Assembly (NCBI GenBank): GCA_023248665.1
Contig: JAHFEC010000009.1
Span: 1 to 16,525, forward strand
Direction of reading: 5' to 3'
Origin: Microcaldota archaeon
Lineage (GTDB): Archaea > Micrarchaeota > Micrarchaeia > Anstonellales > Anstonellaceae
Length of the DNA: 16,525 nt
Part shown: piece after piece, positions 7,179 to 13,915 of the stretch
Layout: the number at the start of each line of letters is the position of its first letter
How positions within the stretch are numbered: position 1 is the stretch's first letter
Notes under the pieces: model-generated
The model's input: the letters and a program-made list of their open reading frames with translations, nothing else
What the model was told of the DNA's origin: nothing
Database searches by the model: none
Program-made: the position numbers and the translations under genes

Positions 7179-8327
7179 GTGCTGGCATGGGCGCTCGCGA
7201 CGATTTGGGGAAATGGAGAGAAGGCGGAGAATATGCTCGGTTTTTCTTACAAACCAGGCGGGTTCAGCCTGAAGAGCCCAAGACAAGTATGCAAGACGAA
7301 GTGTGGAGATTGCGACGAGCTTGCATTGCTGTTCTATCAGGTTTCAAAACAACTTGGCATTGTCAAATCTGATCAGTTAACTCTAATCATCGTACGGGAC
7401 AAAAACGATCCAATACGTATCGGTCATGCAAATCTTTTGCTGGCGGAATACAATGGATCAGATTACGTCTTTGATTTGACGCATTTTCCACCGGTCGTCA
7501 AACTCGATTTCCGTGTTGACCATGAACATATCTCAACCGACAAGCACCTTTTGAATTGGGAGTTCACTCAAGCCATTCGGGGCCAGCCGAAAAGTACGGC
7601 GATAAAGGAGCCAGTTCTCCTCGTCTACGAGCATCCGTTCTACTACTATCACTACAAGCTTGGCATGCAGCTTCTCGAAGAGAAGAACTGGGCCGACGCC
7701 GAGAAAGAACTTTTGAAAAGTAACCCGCACGATCCAGATTCCTTTCTGTCTCTTGCAAACGCTCAACTGAACCAAGGAAGCTTTCGCTGGAGAGAAGCTC
7801 ATGTCAATATCAATAAGGCCATAGTTTTATCGCCGAAGGACTTGCACATCCTAGGGATCTCTACTGGATATTTGCTAGGCGTGGGTGCATTCAACCAAGC
7901 TTTGGAGCTTGGTATGCGTGTCGAAAAAAGAAAACCAAATGATGCATTGAATCTAGTGTATGTCGCAACCGCATTTTATCGTCTCTCGCTGGTCGATTCT
8001 ATCGATTATAATGGTTCCACGGTTGGCGTATTCGCGCATCCGGAAAGGAGTGAAATTCGTCTTTCTCATTATGCGAATTTGTTGCAATATTATGGCCAGG
8101 CATTAGCAGTGATCTCACAAATCAAGGGCGACATGAAGCCGTTCCTTGATAAAACACAGTCTGTCGTCGGGCAAATCCTATACTCTTACGAGCTTGCGCT
8201 ACGTGGAGAATTCGAAAAAATCAATGAGGAGGAACTTAAGGCTGCGAAAGAAGCACTTGATCCCGCCAGTCCTCTCTTGTTGCTTGGTGATTGGGCATCT
8301 TCAGAGGTTGCTCGGAAGAAGAGATGA
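7179..8327 (+). CDS. Transglutaminase-like protein with TPR repeats, unknown function
   Basis: A 382-residue protein I cannot name. Residues about 1-110 look like a transglutaminase/papain-like fold: KTKCGDCDELALLF gives C45, IGHANLLL gives H83 and YVFDLTH gives D99, a plausible Cys-His-Asp triad in family order and spacing. From about 150 onwards there are TPR-like helical pairs (about 154-185, 186-219, 220-253), the first being the clearest (YKLGMQLLEEKNWADAEKELL). The C-terminal part (about 290-365) is also helical. There is no signal peptide or membrane segment in this reading. The start is uncertain: the GTG at 7179 lacks a good Shine-Dalgarno and the frame is open back to a stop at 7113, so the N-terminus may be truncated. 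Third codon positions are much more A/T-rich than in the neighbouring operons, suggesting acquisition or relaxed selection. Confidence 0.75.
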   Translation: MLAWALATIWGNGEKAENMLGFSYKPGGFSLKSPRQVCKTKCGDCDELALLFYQVSKQLGIVKSDQLTLIIVRDKNDPIRIGHANLLLAEYNGSDYVFDLTHFPPVVKLDFRVDHEHISTDKHLLNWEFTQAIRGQPKSTAIKEPVLLVYEHPFYYYHYKLGMQLLEEKNWADAEKELLKSNPHDPDSFLSLANAQLNQGSFRWREAHVNINKAIVLSPKDLHILGISTGYLLGVGAFNQALELGMRVEKRKPNDALNLVYVATAFYRLSLVDSIDYNGSTVGVFAHPERSEIRLSHYANLLQYYGQALAVISQIKGDMKPFLDKTQSVVGQILYSYELALRGEFEKINEEELKAAKEALDPASPLLLLGDWASSEVARKKR

Positions 8328-8687
8328 TTCTACTTTAATTTTCTGTTTTTTTATCAACTCTTTGGTATCTTTTTCCATCATTCGCATTATCTCTTTTTGA
8401 CTCTGTTTCTCCAAGCGTTTTATCTCCGATTCGAATGCGCTATTCAGCGTTATTATTTTGTCCCGGAGCGAGTCTGCCTTTGTTTTCAGCATTTTTGCAC
8501 TATCTTGCGTCGTAACCGTATTCGGAACCTCCATTTTTTGGCTGTCCATCTCGCGTTTATCTCCGCCGAAACCGGCCAGCTGCCATACAAAGAACGCCGT
8601 TACGGCCAGCCGTGCCGCCTTTCGAGCGCGCGCTGTCCACGCGCCCGTTCGAGGGCTTGATTTTCCTGCAATCGCCAGTTTTTGCAT
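8301..8687 (-). CDS. Small membrane-anchored coiled-coil protein, unknown function
   Basis: A 128-residue hypothetical protein. A basic N-terminus (RARKAAR, 20-26) precedes a short hydrophobic segment (about 27-41, LAVTAFFVWQLAGF), consistent with a signal anchor or uncleaved signal. A polar linker follows, then a charged helical region of about 64-118 rich in Lys, Glu and Leu with coiled-coil character. I recognise no family. The ATG at 8687 has no Shine-Dalgarno but has a TATA-like box about 27 nt upstream, which fits a leaderless transcript; a GTG at 8708 is an in-frame alternative. Its 3' end overlaps the convergent transglutaminase/TPR gene by 27 nt. It is divergent from the homocitrate synthase operon. 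Confidence 0.55.
   Translation of the reverse strand: MQKLAIAGKSSPRTGAWTARARKAARLAVTAFFVWQLAGFGGDKREMDSQKMEVPNTVTTQDSAKMLKTKADSLRDKIITLNSAFESEIKRLEKQSQKEIMRMMEKDTKELIKKQKIKVESSLLPSNL
8341..8352 (+). terminator. T-rich stretch after the transglutaminase/TPR gene
   Basis: TTCTGTTTTTTT with a run of seven T lies 14-25 nt after the stop at 8327, and no hairpin precedes it. Archaeal RNA polymerase commonly terminates at such T-runs. It lies inside the 3' part of the convergent gene, so some of its A/T bias may simply encode lysines there. Confidence 0.4.
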
Positions 8688-8707
8688 GCTATTATTGTCG
8701 CCGAACA

Positions 8708-8718
8708 CCTATTTATGC
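8708..8718 (-). promoter_or_regulatory. TATA-like box for the small coiled-coil gene
   Basis: Minus-strand GCATAAATAGG, with its ATAAAT core centred about 27 nt from the ATG at 8687, the spacing of an archaeal leaderless promoter. The gene has no Shine-Dalgarno. Confidence 0.4.
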
Positions 8719-8794
8719 GTATCTAAGCCGCGCGGCCGCTCTTCTGCGGATGCTCTTTTCCATTCTCCCTATTTGTTATATTCGCAACATTATG

Positions 8795-8806
8795 TATTTA
8801 TTATAT
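8795..8806 (+). promoter_or_regulatory. TATA-like box for the homocitrate synthase operon
   Basis: TATTTATTATAT is a strikingly AT-rich box in a GC-rich neighbourhood. It is centred about 24-26 nt before the ATG at 8825, and the intervening bases contain no Shine-Dalgarno (mainly C and T). This pattern fits an archaeal promoter whose transcript begins at the start codon. Confidence 0.55.
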
Positions 8807-8824
8807 GCCCCCACCCATCTTCTC

Positions 8825-9907
8825 ATGGATCGCATCCTCATCCTAGATTCCACTCTGCGCGAGGGCGCGCAGGCTCCCAACGTGCGTTTCAGCCCCGAGC
8901 AGGAGCTCCAGATCGCCTCCGGCCTCGACCGTCTGGGTGTGGATTTCATCGAATACTCGCCCATCGTCTCGGAAAAAAGCGGCCGGGTGGCCCAGGAACT
9001 GCTGGCCGCCGGTCTGCGCTCGGAGGTGATCCTGCACGGGCGGGCGACCATTCCCGACATCGACCTTCTGCTCAAGCACGACCCCAAATGGATCGCCATC
9101 TACCTCTCCACCTCCAGCGTGCATCTGGAGCACAAGCTGCACATGAACCGGGAGGAAGCCCTCGTGCAGACGCAGCGAATGGTCGAATATGCCAAACGCC
9201 ACGGCGTGAAGATGCGCTTCACCTGCGAAGACGCGTCCCGGACGGATGCGGACGAACTGCTCCAATTCGCGCGCGTCGCGGCCGAGGCCGGCGCGGACCG
9301 GATTTCGATTACCGATACGGTCGGCGTCATGACTCCCTCGTCCATGCATGCGCTCGTCCGCCACGTCCGCTCCGCGCTTCCCTCCGTCGGCCTTGATTTG
9401 CACTGCCACAACGATCTGGGTCTGGCGCTGGCCAATTCGCTGGCCGGCATCGAGGCCGGCGCCGACTGCATCCACGCCTCCATCAATGGCGCCGGAGAGC
9501 GCGCCGGCATCCCCCGGATGGCCGAAGTGGTGATGGCGCTCCAAGTCCTCTACCGGCAGCGGCCGGAACTGAAGGCCACCGAACTCCCCCATCTCTCCCG
9601 GCTCTTCTCCAAGATATCCTCCCTCCCCTCCGACCCCTTCAGCCCGGTGGTGGGCGAGAACGTCTTCCGCCACAAGGGCGGCACGCATCTGGGCGCGGTG
9701 CTGCGCACCGACGGCAAGGCATACGAGGCGTTCTCCCCCCAGTCCTTGGGCATCAAGCGCCGGGTGGTGGTGGGTGAATACTCCGGGAAAAACGTCGTGC
9801 GCTACCTGTCCGATCGCCTCGGGCTCAAGTTAAGCGACGGACAGGTTGCCAAGGCGCTGGCCCGGCTCAAGGAAAAAGAGGGCGACATGTTCGAATTCGA
9901 AGTGTAA
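8825..9907 (+). CDS. lysS: Homocitrate synthase-type enzyme (2-isopropylmalate synthase superfamily)
   Basis: Condenses acetyl-CoA with a 2-oxoacid, most likely 2-oxoglutarate, to give homocitrate. The 360-residue protein has the DRE-TIM barrel (about 1-245) and a short C-terminal subdomain, but no LeuA allosteric domain. Metal and catalytic residues are R12-E13 in STLREG and H193/H195 in DLHCHND. Known homocitrate synthases use a Glu in LREG where isopropylmalate synthases use Asp in LRDG. H71 (ILHGR) aligns with the homocitrate-synthase His (H72 of the Thermus enzyme) that contacts the distal carboxylate. Other motifs: RFTCEDASRTD (131-141), TDTVGV (163-168), HKGGTHLGAV (283-292) and GEYSGKN (317-323). 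The ATG at 8825 matches the family start. It heads a five-gene operon. Citramalate, NifV or coenzyme-B-type use cannot be excluded. Confidence 0.82.
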   Translation: MDRILILDSTLREGAQAPNVRFSPEQELQIASGLDRLGVDFIEYSPIVSEKSGRVAQELLAAGLRSEVILHGRATIPDIDLLLKHDPKWIAIYLSTSSVHLEHKLHMNREEALVQTQRMVEYAKRHGVKMRFTCEDASRTDADELLQFARVAAEAGADRISITDTVGVMTPSSMHALVRHVRSALPSVGLDLHCHNDLGLALANSLAGIEAGADCIHASINGAGERAGIPRMAEVVMALQVLYRQRPELKATELPHLSRLFSKISSLPSDPFSPVVGENVFRHKGGTHLGAVLRTDGKAYEAFSPQSLGIKRRVVVGEYSGKNVVRYLSDRLGLKLSDGQVAKALARLKEKEGDMFEFEV

Positions 9908-9928
9908 GGACTATTCAAGGTGAAAACA

Positions 9929-10189
9929 ATGGAGAACAACATCAGCGTGTTCATCGGCGCGGTGAGCGATGAGAAGATCAAGACCGCCCACGTCTGTGAG
10001 CAGCTGCTCATGATTCCGGGCGTGAGCCGGGTTTGGGAGCTCACCGGCTCGCTCGACCTGCTGGTGCTCGTGGTCTCGCCATCGATCCAGGCCATCAACG
10101 AGGTGGTGGAGGCCGTGCGCGCCAGCCCCGGCGTGCTGCAGACCACATCCTATCTGGTCCTGGACACCCACACTCGCAAGGAGGTATAA
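9929..10189 (+). CDS. Stand-alone RAM-domain protein (Lrp/AsnC ligand-binding domain without HTH)
   Basis: An 86-residue protein matching only the C-terminal alpha-beta sandwich of Lrp/AsnC regulators. It shows an N-terminal beta strand (ISVFIGAV), a first helix, GVSRVWELTGSLDLLVLVV carrying the G-x-x-D signature (G40-D43), a second helix (PSIQAINEVVEAV) and the closing QTTSYLVL strand. There is no helix-turn-helix, so it is unlikely to bind DNA alone. RAM domains bind amino acids at oligomer interfaces. It lies 21 nt after the synthase gene and 5 nt before leuC-like, inside the operon, so I infer a role as amino-acid sensor for this pathway. The ATG at 9929 has AAGGTGA five bases upstream; a GTG at 9920 is an alternative. 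Confidence 0.88.
   Translation: MENNISVFIGAVSDEKIKTAHVCEQLLMIPGVSRVWELTGSLDLLVLVVSPSIQAINEVVEAVRASPGVLQTTSYLVLDTHTRKEV
10178..10185 (+). promoter_or_regulatory. Strong Shine-Dalgarno for the leuC-like gene
   Basis: AAGGAGGT, a full anti-16S complement, lies nine bases before the ATG at 10195. It sits within the last codons of the RAM gene, which links translation of the two genes and fixes the start of the large subunit. Confidence 0.8.
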
Positions 10190-10194
10190 TCGCC

Positions 10195-11448
10195 ATGCCC
10201 GCCCAAACCCTCGTGCAGAAAATCCTCTCGGCCCATGCGGGCCGGCCGCTGTCCATCGGAGAGCTGGCCGTCGTTCGCGCGGACGACGTGCTGGCGCACG
10301 ACACCACATGCGCATGGGCCATCGAGCCGTTCCACCAAATCGCCACTCATGTTTTCGATGCCCAAAAGATCCACCTCTTCTTCGACCACGCCTACCCCGC
10401 TCCGTCGGTGCAGGCCTCCCATCTGCACACCCTCATCCGACGCTTCGCCCTCGAGCAGGGCATCGACATCATCACCGACGGCGTGTGCCATCAGGTGATG
10501 GCCGAGCGGTTCCTCGAGCCCAACCACCTGCTCGTGGGCGCGGACAGCCACACGCCCACCGGCGGCGGATTGGGCGCCCTGTGCATGGGCTTCGGCTCCA
10601 CCGACGCGGCCGTGGCGATGGCCACCGGCAAGGTGTGGGTGCGCGTGCCTCAGACCATTCGGATTGTCCTCGAAGGCCGTCTGGCCGGGGGCGTCTACCC
10701 CAAGGACGTCATCCTCTCCATCGCCAAGGCGCTCTCAAGCGAGGGCGCGAATTACAAGGTGGTGGAATTTTGCGGTCCTGCCATCCGCGATTTCGAAGTG
10801 CCCTCGCGCCTGACCCTCTGCAACATGTGCGCCGAGATCGGCGCGAAAACCGGCATCGTGCCGGCGGACGCGCAGACCGAGAAATATTTGCGCGCACAAA
10901 ACCGCTTCGTTCCTTTCGAGCGCCTGCGCTCCGATCCGGATGCCGAATTCGCGGACACCTTCACGTTCGACCTCTCGGCCATCGAGCCCACCGTGGCCTG
11001 CCCGCCCGACATCGATCGGGACGTGCCGGTCTCGCAGGTCGAGGGCACGCCGATCACGCAGGTGTTCCTCGGCTCGTGCACCAACTGCCGCATCGAGGAT
11101 CTGGAAGTGGCCAGCCGCATCCTCAAGGGCCGAAAGATCGCGCCCGGCCTCAAGTTCATCGTCACGCCCGCGAGCCGGCAGGTGTACGAGCAGGCGATCG
11201 AGCGCGGGTATCTGGCTGAGTTCTCGCGCATCGGGGCCATCATCTCGCCGCCGGGCTGCGGCGCGTGCCTCGGCCGGCACATGGGCGTGCTGGACGATGA
11301 TGACGTGTGCGTGAGCACATCGAACCGAAATTTCACGGGCCGCATGGGCTCGCCCAAGGCGAAAATCTACCTCGCCTCCCCGGCCACGGCCGCCGCCTCG
11401 GCCATCGAAGGCCAGATCGCCGACCCGCGCCGGTATTTGCCGAAGTAA
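10195..11448 (+). CDS. leuC: Homoaconitase / 3-isopropylmalate dehydratase large subunit
   Basis: Large subunit of the [4Fe-4S] hydro-lyase that isomerises homocitrate to homoisocitrate, or 2- to 3-isopropylmalate. The 417-residue length is that of the compact archaeal/Thermus-type large subunit. The cluster cysteines are C295 (GSCTNC), C355 and C358 (PPGCGAC). Other family motifs are HDTTCAWAI (35-43), GADSHTPTGGGLGAL (115-129), EFCGPAI (191-197) and TSNRNFTGRMG (375-385). The product acts as a heterodimer with the small subunit encoded 19 nt downstream. Large-subunit sequence alone does not separate homoaconitase (lysT/hacA) from isopropylmalate isomerase (leuC). The adjoining synthase favours homocitrate. 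Confidence 0.93.
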   Translation: MPAQTLVQKILSAHAGRPLSIGELAVVRADDVLAHDTTCAWAIEPFHQIATHVFDAQKIHLFFDHAYPAPSVQASHLHTLIRRFALEQGIDIITDGVCHQVMAERFLEPNHLLVGADSHTPTGGGLGALCMGFGSTDAAVAMATGKVWVRVPQTIRIVLEGRLAGGVYPKDVILSIAKALSSEGANYKVVEFCGPAIRDFEVPSRLTLCNMCAEIGAKTGIVPADAQTEKYLRAQNRFVPFERLRSDPDAEFADTFTFDLSAIEPTVACPPDIDRDVPVSQVEGTPITQVFLGSCTNCRIEDLEVASRILKGRKIAPGLKFIVTPASRQVYEQAIERGYLAEFSRIGAIISPPGCGACLGRHMGVLDDDDVCVSTSNRNFTGRMGSPKAKIYLASPATAAASAIEGQIADPRRYLPK

Positions 11449-11467
11449 ATCCTCTGGATGTGTTTCT

Positions 11468-12097
11468 ATGGCACGCGTATGGAAATTTTCCGACTCGATC
11501 AACACCGACCTCATCACGCCCGGCCGCTACAACATGACGACCGACAAGGCCGAGCTGGGGCGCATCGCCTTCATCGAGCACCGGCCGGAGTATGCCCAAG
11601 GGGTGCGGCCCGGTGATTTCGTGGTGGCGGGCCGAAACTTCGGCTGCGGCTCCAGCCGCGAGACGGCGGTGTACGCGCTCAAGGCCAACGGCATATCGGC
11701 CATCGTGGCCAAGTCGTACGCGCGCATCTTCTACCGCAACTGCATCAACAACGGCGTGATGGCGCTGGTTGCGCCGGCCGAATTCGTCGAAGCGGCGCTG
11801 GACGGGGACGACCTGTCCATCGAGGGCGGCCGGCTCGTCAACCGCACGCGCAACCGCTCCGTTCCGGTCTCCCTCCCGCCGCTCATGATCCGTTTGCGCG
11901 AATTTGGCGGCATCCTCAACTTCCTGAAAACTCACAAAATCGAGGAGCTGGAGGCAAAGGCGGACGTGCCGGCGCCAAAGGAATTCAAAGCGTGCAAAAT
12001 CGAGGGGATCGGGGCGGGGGCGGAGCGCACCACGGCCCGTAAAGCTCCGCGCGCCTCCTCCGGCCAGAGTAAAAAGAAAGACATCCTATTCAAATGA
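11468..12097 (+). CDS. leuD: Homoaconitase / 3-isopropylmalate dehydratase small subunit
   Basis: Swivel-domain partner of the large subunit. The core (about 1-160) carries FSDSINTDLITPGRY (7-21), GRNFGCGSSRE (55-65) and SYARIFYRNCINNG (83-96), all diagnostic of the LeuD/homoaconitase small-subunit family. The substrate loop after the PGRY tyrosine reads YNMT (21-24), which matches neither the YLRT-like loop described for methanogen homoaconitase nor the YLVY-like loop of isopropylmalate isomerase. The protein is 209 residues, about 45 longer than usual; residues from about 165 form a Lys/Ala/Ser-rich tail ending KKKDILFK. It is 19 nt after the large subunit and 21 nt before the dehydrogenase gene. 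The Shine-Dalgarno is weak. Confidence 0.92.
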   Translation: MARVWKFSDSINTDLITPGRYNMTTDKAELGRIAFIEHRPEYAQGVRPGDFVVAGRNFGCGSSRETAVYALKANGISAIVAKSYARIFYRNCINNGVMALVAPAEFVEAALDGDDLSIEGGRLVNRTRNRSVPVSLPPLMIRLREFGGILNFLKTHKIEELEAKADVPAPKEFKACKIEGIGAGAERTTARKAPRASSGQSKKKDILFK

Positions 12098-12118
12098 TCC
12101 GTTCCGGGTTTGATTTGC

Positions 12119-13150
12119 ATGGCCAAGAAAATCCTTTACATCAACGGCGACGGCGTCGGGCCCGAGCTCATGGCGCATGCGCGCTCCATCGTGGACAAGC
12201 TCATCGACGTCGAATGGGTGGAAGGCGAGGCCGGCTACGAGACTTACAAGAAGCGCAACACCCCTCTTCCCGGCGACACCATCGCATCGGCCCGCGCCTG
12301 CGACGCCGTCCTTTTCTGCGCCGTCAGCACGCCGCCCGGCATCCCGGATTACAAGAGTGCCATCATCTCCTTGCGAAACGAGCTGGGCCTCTACGCCAAC
12401 CTCCGCCCCTTCCGTTCGCTTCCCAACGTGCCGCCTCCGGCGTGGGCGTGTCCCGCCGCCTCGCCCCAGTCCTCATCATTTCTTGATTTTTCCATCGTGC
12501 GCGAGAACAGCGAGGGGCTCTATTCGGGCATCGAGGAGTCGGACGGCGAGCGGGCCACCGCATTGCGCGTCATCACGCGCAAAGCCTGCGAGCGCATCGT
12601 GAAGTTCGCCTTCGATTATGCCCAGTTGCGCCCGTTTGACCGCGTGACTTTGGTTCACAAGGCCAACGTGATGCGCAAAACGGACGGCCTGTTCCTCGAG
12701 GCCGGCCGCGCCGTGTCCAAGGCCTATGCGCCCGCCATCGCCTGTGAGGACGCGCTCGTGGATTCGGTGGCCATGCGCCTGGTCAAGTCGCCGCAGGATT
12801 TCCAGGTCATCGTGACCACCAACCTCTTCGGCGACATCCTCTCCGACGAGGCGTCCGCCCTCATCGGGGGGCTGGGCGTCGCGCCCTCCGCCAACATCGG
12901 GCAAAAACACGCCCTTTTCGAGCCGGTGCACGGCTCGGCGCCGGACATCGCCGGGAAGGGGATCGCCAACCCCACCGGCATGCTCCGATCGGCGGCGATG
13001 ATGTTGGCGCATCTGGGCCATCCCAAAGAGGCCGCGCGCCTGGAGTCGGCCATCATCCGCGCCTACGAGCAGAATGTCAAAACAAGGGATGTGGGCGGCC
13101 TTTCCGGCACCCAAGAGATGGTCGAGGCGATCCGCAAAAACCTGTCCTGA
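12119..13150 (+). CDS. leuB: Homoisocitrate / 3-isopropylmalate dehydrogenase
   Basis: NAD(P)-dependent beta-decarboxylating dehydrogenase that oxidises homoisocitrate to 2-oxoadipate, or 3-isopropylmalate to the leucine precursor. The protein has 343 residues. Family residues in order: INGDGVGPE (8-16), R86 and R96 (LYANLRP), R128 (IVREN), Y135, K181 (HKANV), D215 (VDSVAM), D239 and D243 (GDILSDEAS) and the nucleotide loop HGSAPDIAGKGIANP (271-285). Between LRP and VREN there is an extra Pro/Ser/Ala-rich loop of roughly ten residues (about 104-121) that I do not expect in Thermus homoisocitrate dehydrogenase. The ATG at 12119 matches the family start; a TTG at 12110 is an alternative. It is the last gene of the operon. 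Substrate choice cannot be read with confidence. Confidence 0.92.
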   Translation: MAKKILYINGDGVGPELMAHARSIVDKLIDVEWVEGEAGYETYKKRNTPLPGDTIASARACDAVLFCAVSTPPGIPDYKSAIISLRNELGLYANLRPFRSLPNVPPPAWACPAASPQSSSFLDFSIVRENSEGLYSGIEESDGERATALRVITRKACERIVKFAFDYAQLRPFDRVTLVHKANVMRKTDGLFLEAGRAVSKAYAPAIACEDALVDSVAMRLVKSPQDFQVIVTTNLFGDILSDEASALIGGLGVAPSANIGQKHALFEPVHGSAPDIAGKGIANPTGMLRSAAMMLAHLGHPKEAARLESAIIRAYEQNVKTRDVGGLSGTQEMVEAIRKNLS

Positions 13151-13171
13151 GCCCGGTATCCTATCGGGCTC
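13149..13171. terminator. Shared hairpin between convergent leuB-like and YkgJ-like genes
   Basis: GAGCCCG (13149-13155) and CGGGCTC (13165-13171) are perfect 7-bp arms around a 9-nt loop. The structure overlaps the leuB-like stop codon and fills most of the 28-nt gap between two convergent genes, as expected of a bidirectional terminator. There is no long T-run on either strand. Confidence 0.6.
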
Positions 13172-13178
13172 GTTGCAT

Positions 13179-13868
13179 CTACATATATCCTCTTTTCGGA
13201 CCCAGGCTCGGCATCTTTTGCGTATCCGGCCGCTCTTTCTTTTCCCAGAGCGCCATCTTCTTCCCGCTCTGCCCGATCAGGAATTTGAAGAACCCTTTCT
13301 CGTCCCCGTCTTTTGAGCGGGTGGCGTTCCATTCGCGCACGATGCGGTTATGCTCGGCCATCTCCATCTCCATCGCGTCGAGCACCTGCCGTACTTTCCC
13401 CTCATCATACTCTCCTTTCTGCCATAAGCGGGGGCAGACGAAGTTGCGCGTGTAGCCGATCTTGTCCGTGCCGTCCGCCTCTTTGCCGACAAATGCGAAC
13501 GGGTACGCTTTGCAGGCCATCGGATGATATCCCCATATGGCGCAGCCGTTGGAATGGCGCGAGAAGATGCAGTAATTGGTCTTGAGCCTTTTGAGGATGA
13601 GCAGCCGCTCGCTCATCTGCCCATGTTTGTCGAAGATGAACACGGTCGAGTGCGGCGCGGACTGGATGTACTTCGCCTCGTCAAGCTCGCAGAATTCATC
13701 TGGTTCGCAGTCTAGCCTGCGCATGATGCGCAGCATGTCAAAGCCCGTGATGGGCACCGCGAAGCGGTTGCAGCATTTCTCCCCGCACGAGGCGCAGGGC
13801 TCCGTCATCGAGGTTTTCGCGCCCGAAAGGCCGATCGCCCGGTCGATTATCTTCTCTTTCTTGTTCAT
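13179..13868 (-). CDS. YkgJ-type cysteine-cluster protein (UPF0153 family)
   Basis: A 229-residue protein with the metal-binding cysteine pattern of the YkgJ/UPF0153 family: C25-x2-C28-x3-C32-C33, then C100, C109, C119 (GYHPMACKAYPF) and C145 (RNFVCPR). Eight cysteines could hold a Zn or Fe-S centre. The biochemical role of the family is not established, to my knowledge. The C-terminal part (about 155-229) is charged and helical. I use the ATG at 13868, which has GGGCGGGG upstream. An in-frame ATG at 13919 overlaps the aroG2 stop (ATGA) and would add 17 residues by translational coupling. It follows aroG2 within about 50 nt, probably in the same transcript, although nothing else ties it to aromatic synthesis. 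Confidence 0.82.
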   Translation of the reverse strand: MNKKEKIIDRAIGLSGAKTSMTEPCASCGEKCCNRFAVPITGFDMLRIMRRLDCEPDEFCELDEAKYIQSAPHSTVFIFDKHGQMSERLLILKRLKTNYCIFSRHSNGCAIWGYHPMACKAYPFAFVGKEADGTDKIGYTRNFVCPRLWQKGEYDEGKVRQVLDAMEMEMAEHNRIVREWNATRSKDGDEKGFFKFLIGQSGKKMALWEKKERPDTQKMPSLGPKRGYM

Positions 13869-13915
13869 CGCCCCGCCCATTTTTGCCGGTTTTAGAGTCG
13901 CATTCCGCCCGTTTC

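Noticed and set aside
10033..10194. Longer N-terminus for the leuC-like gene from an upstream in-frame start at 10033
   Set aside because: The extension overlaps the RAM gene and is Arg/Gly-rich; the AAGGAGGT site and family start both point to the ATG at 10195.
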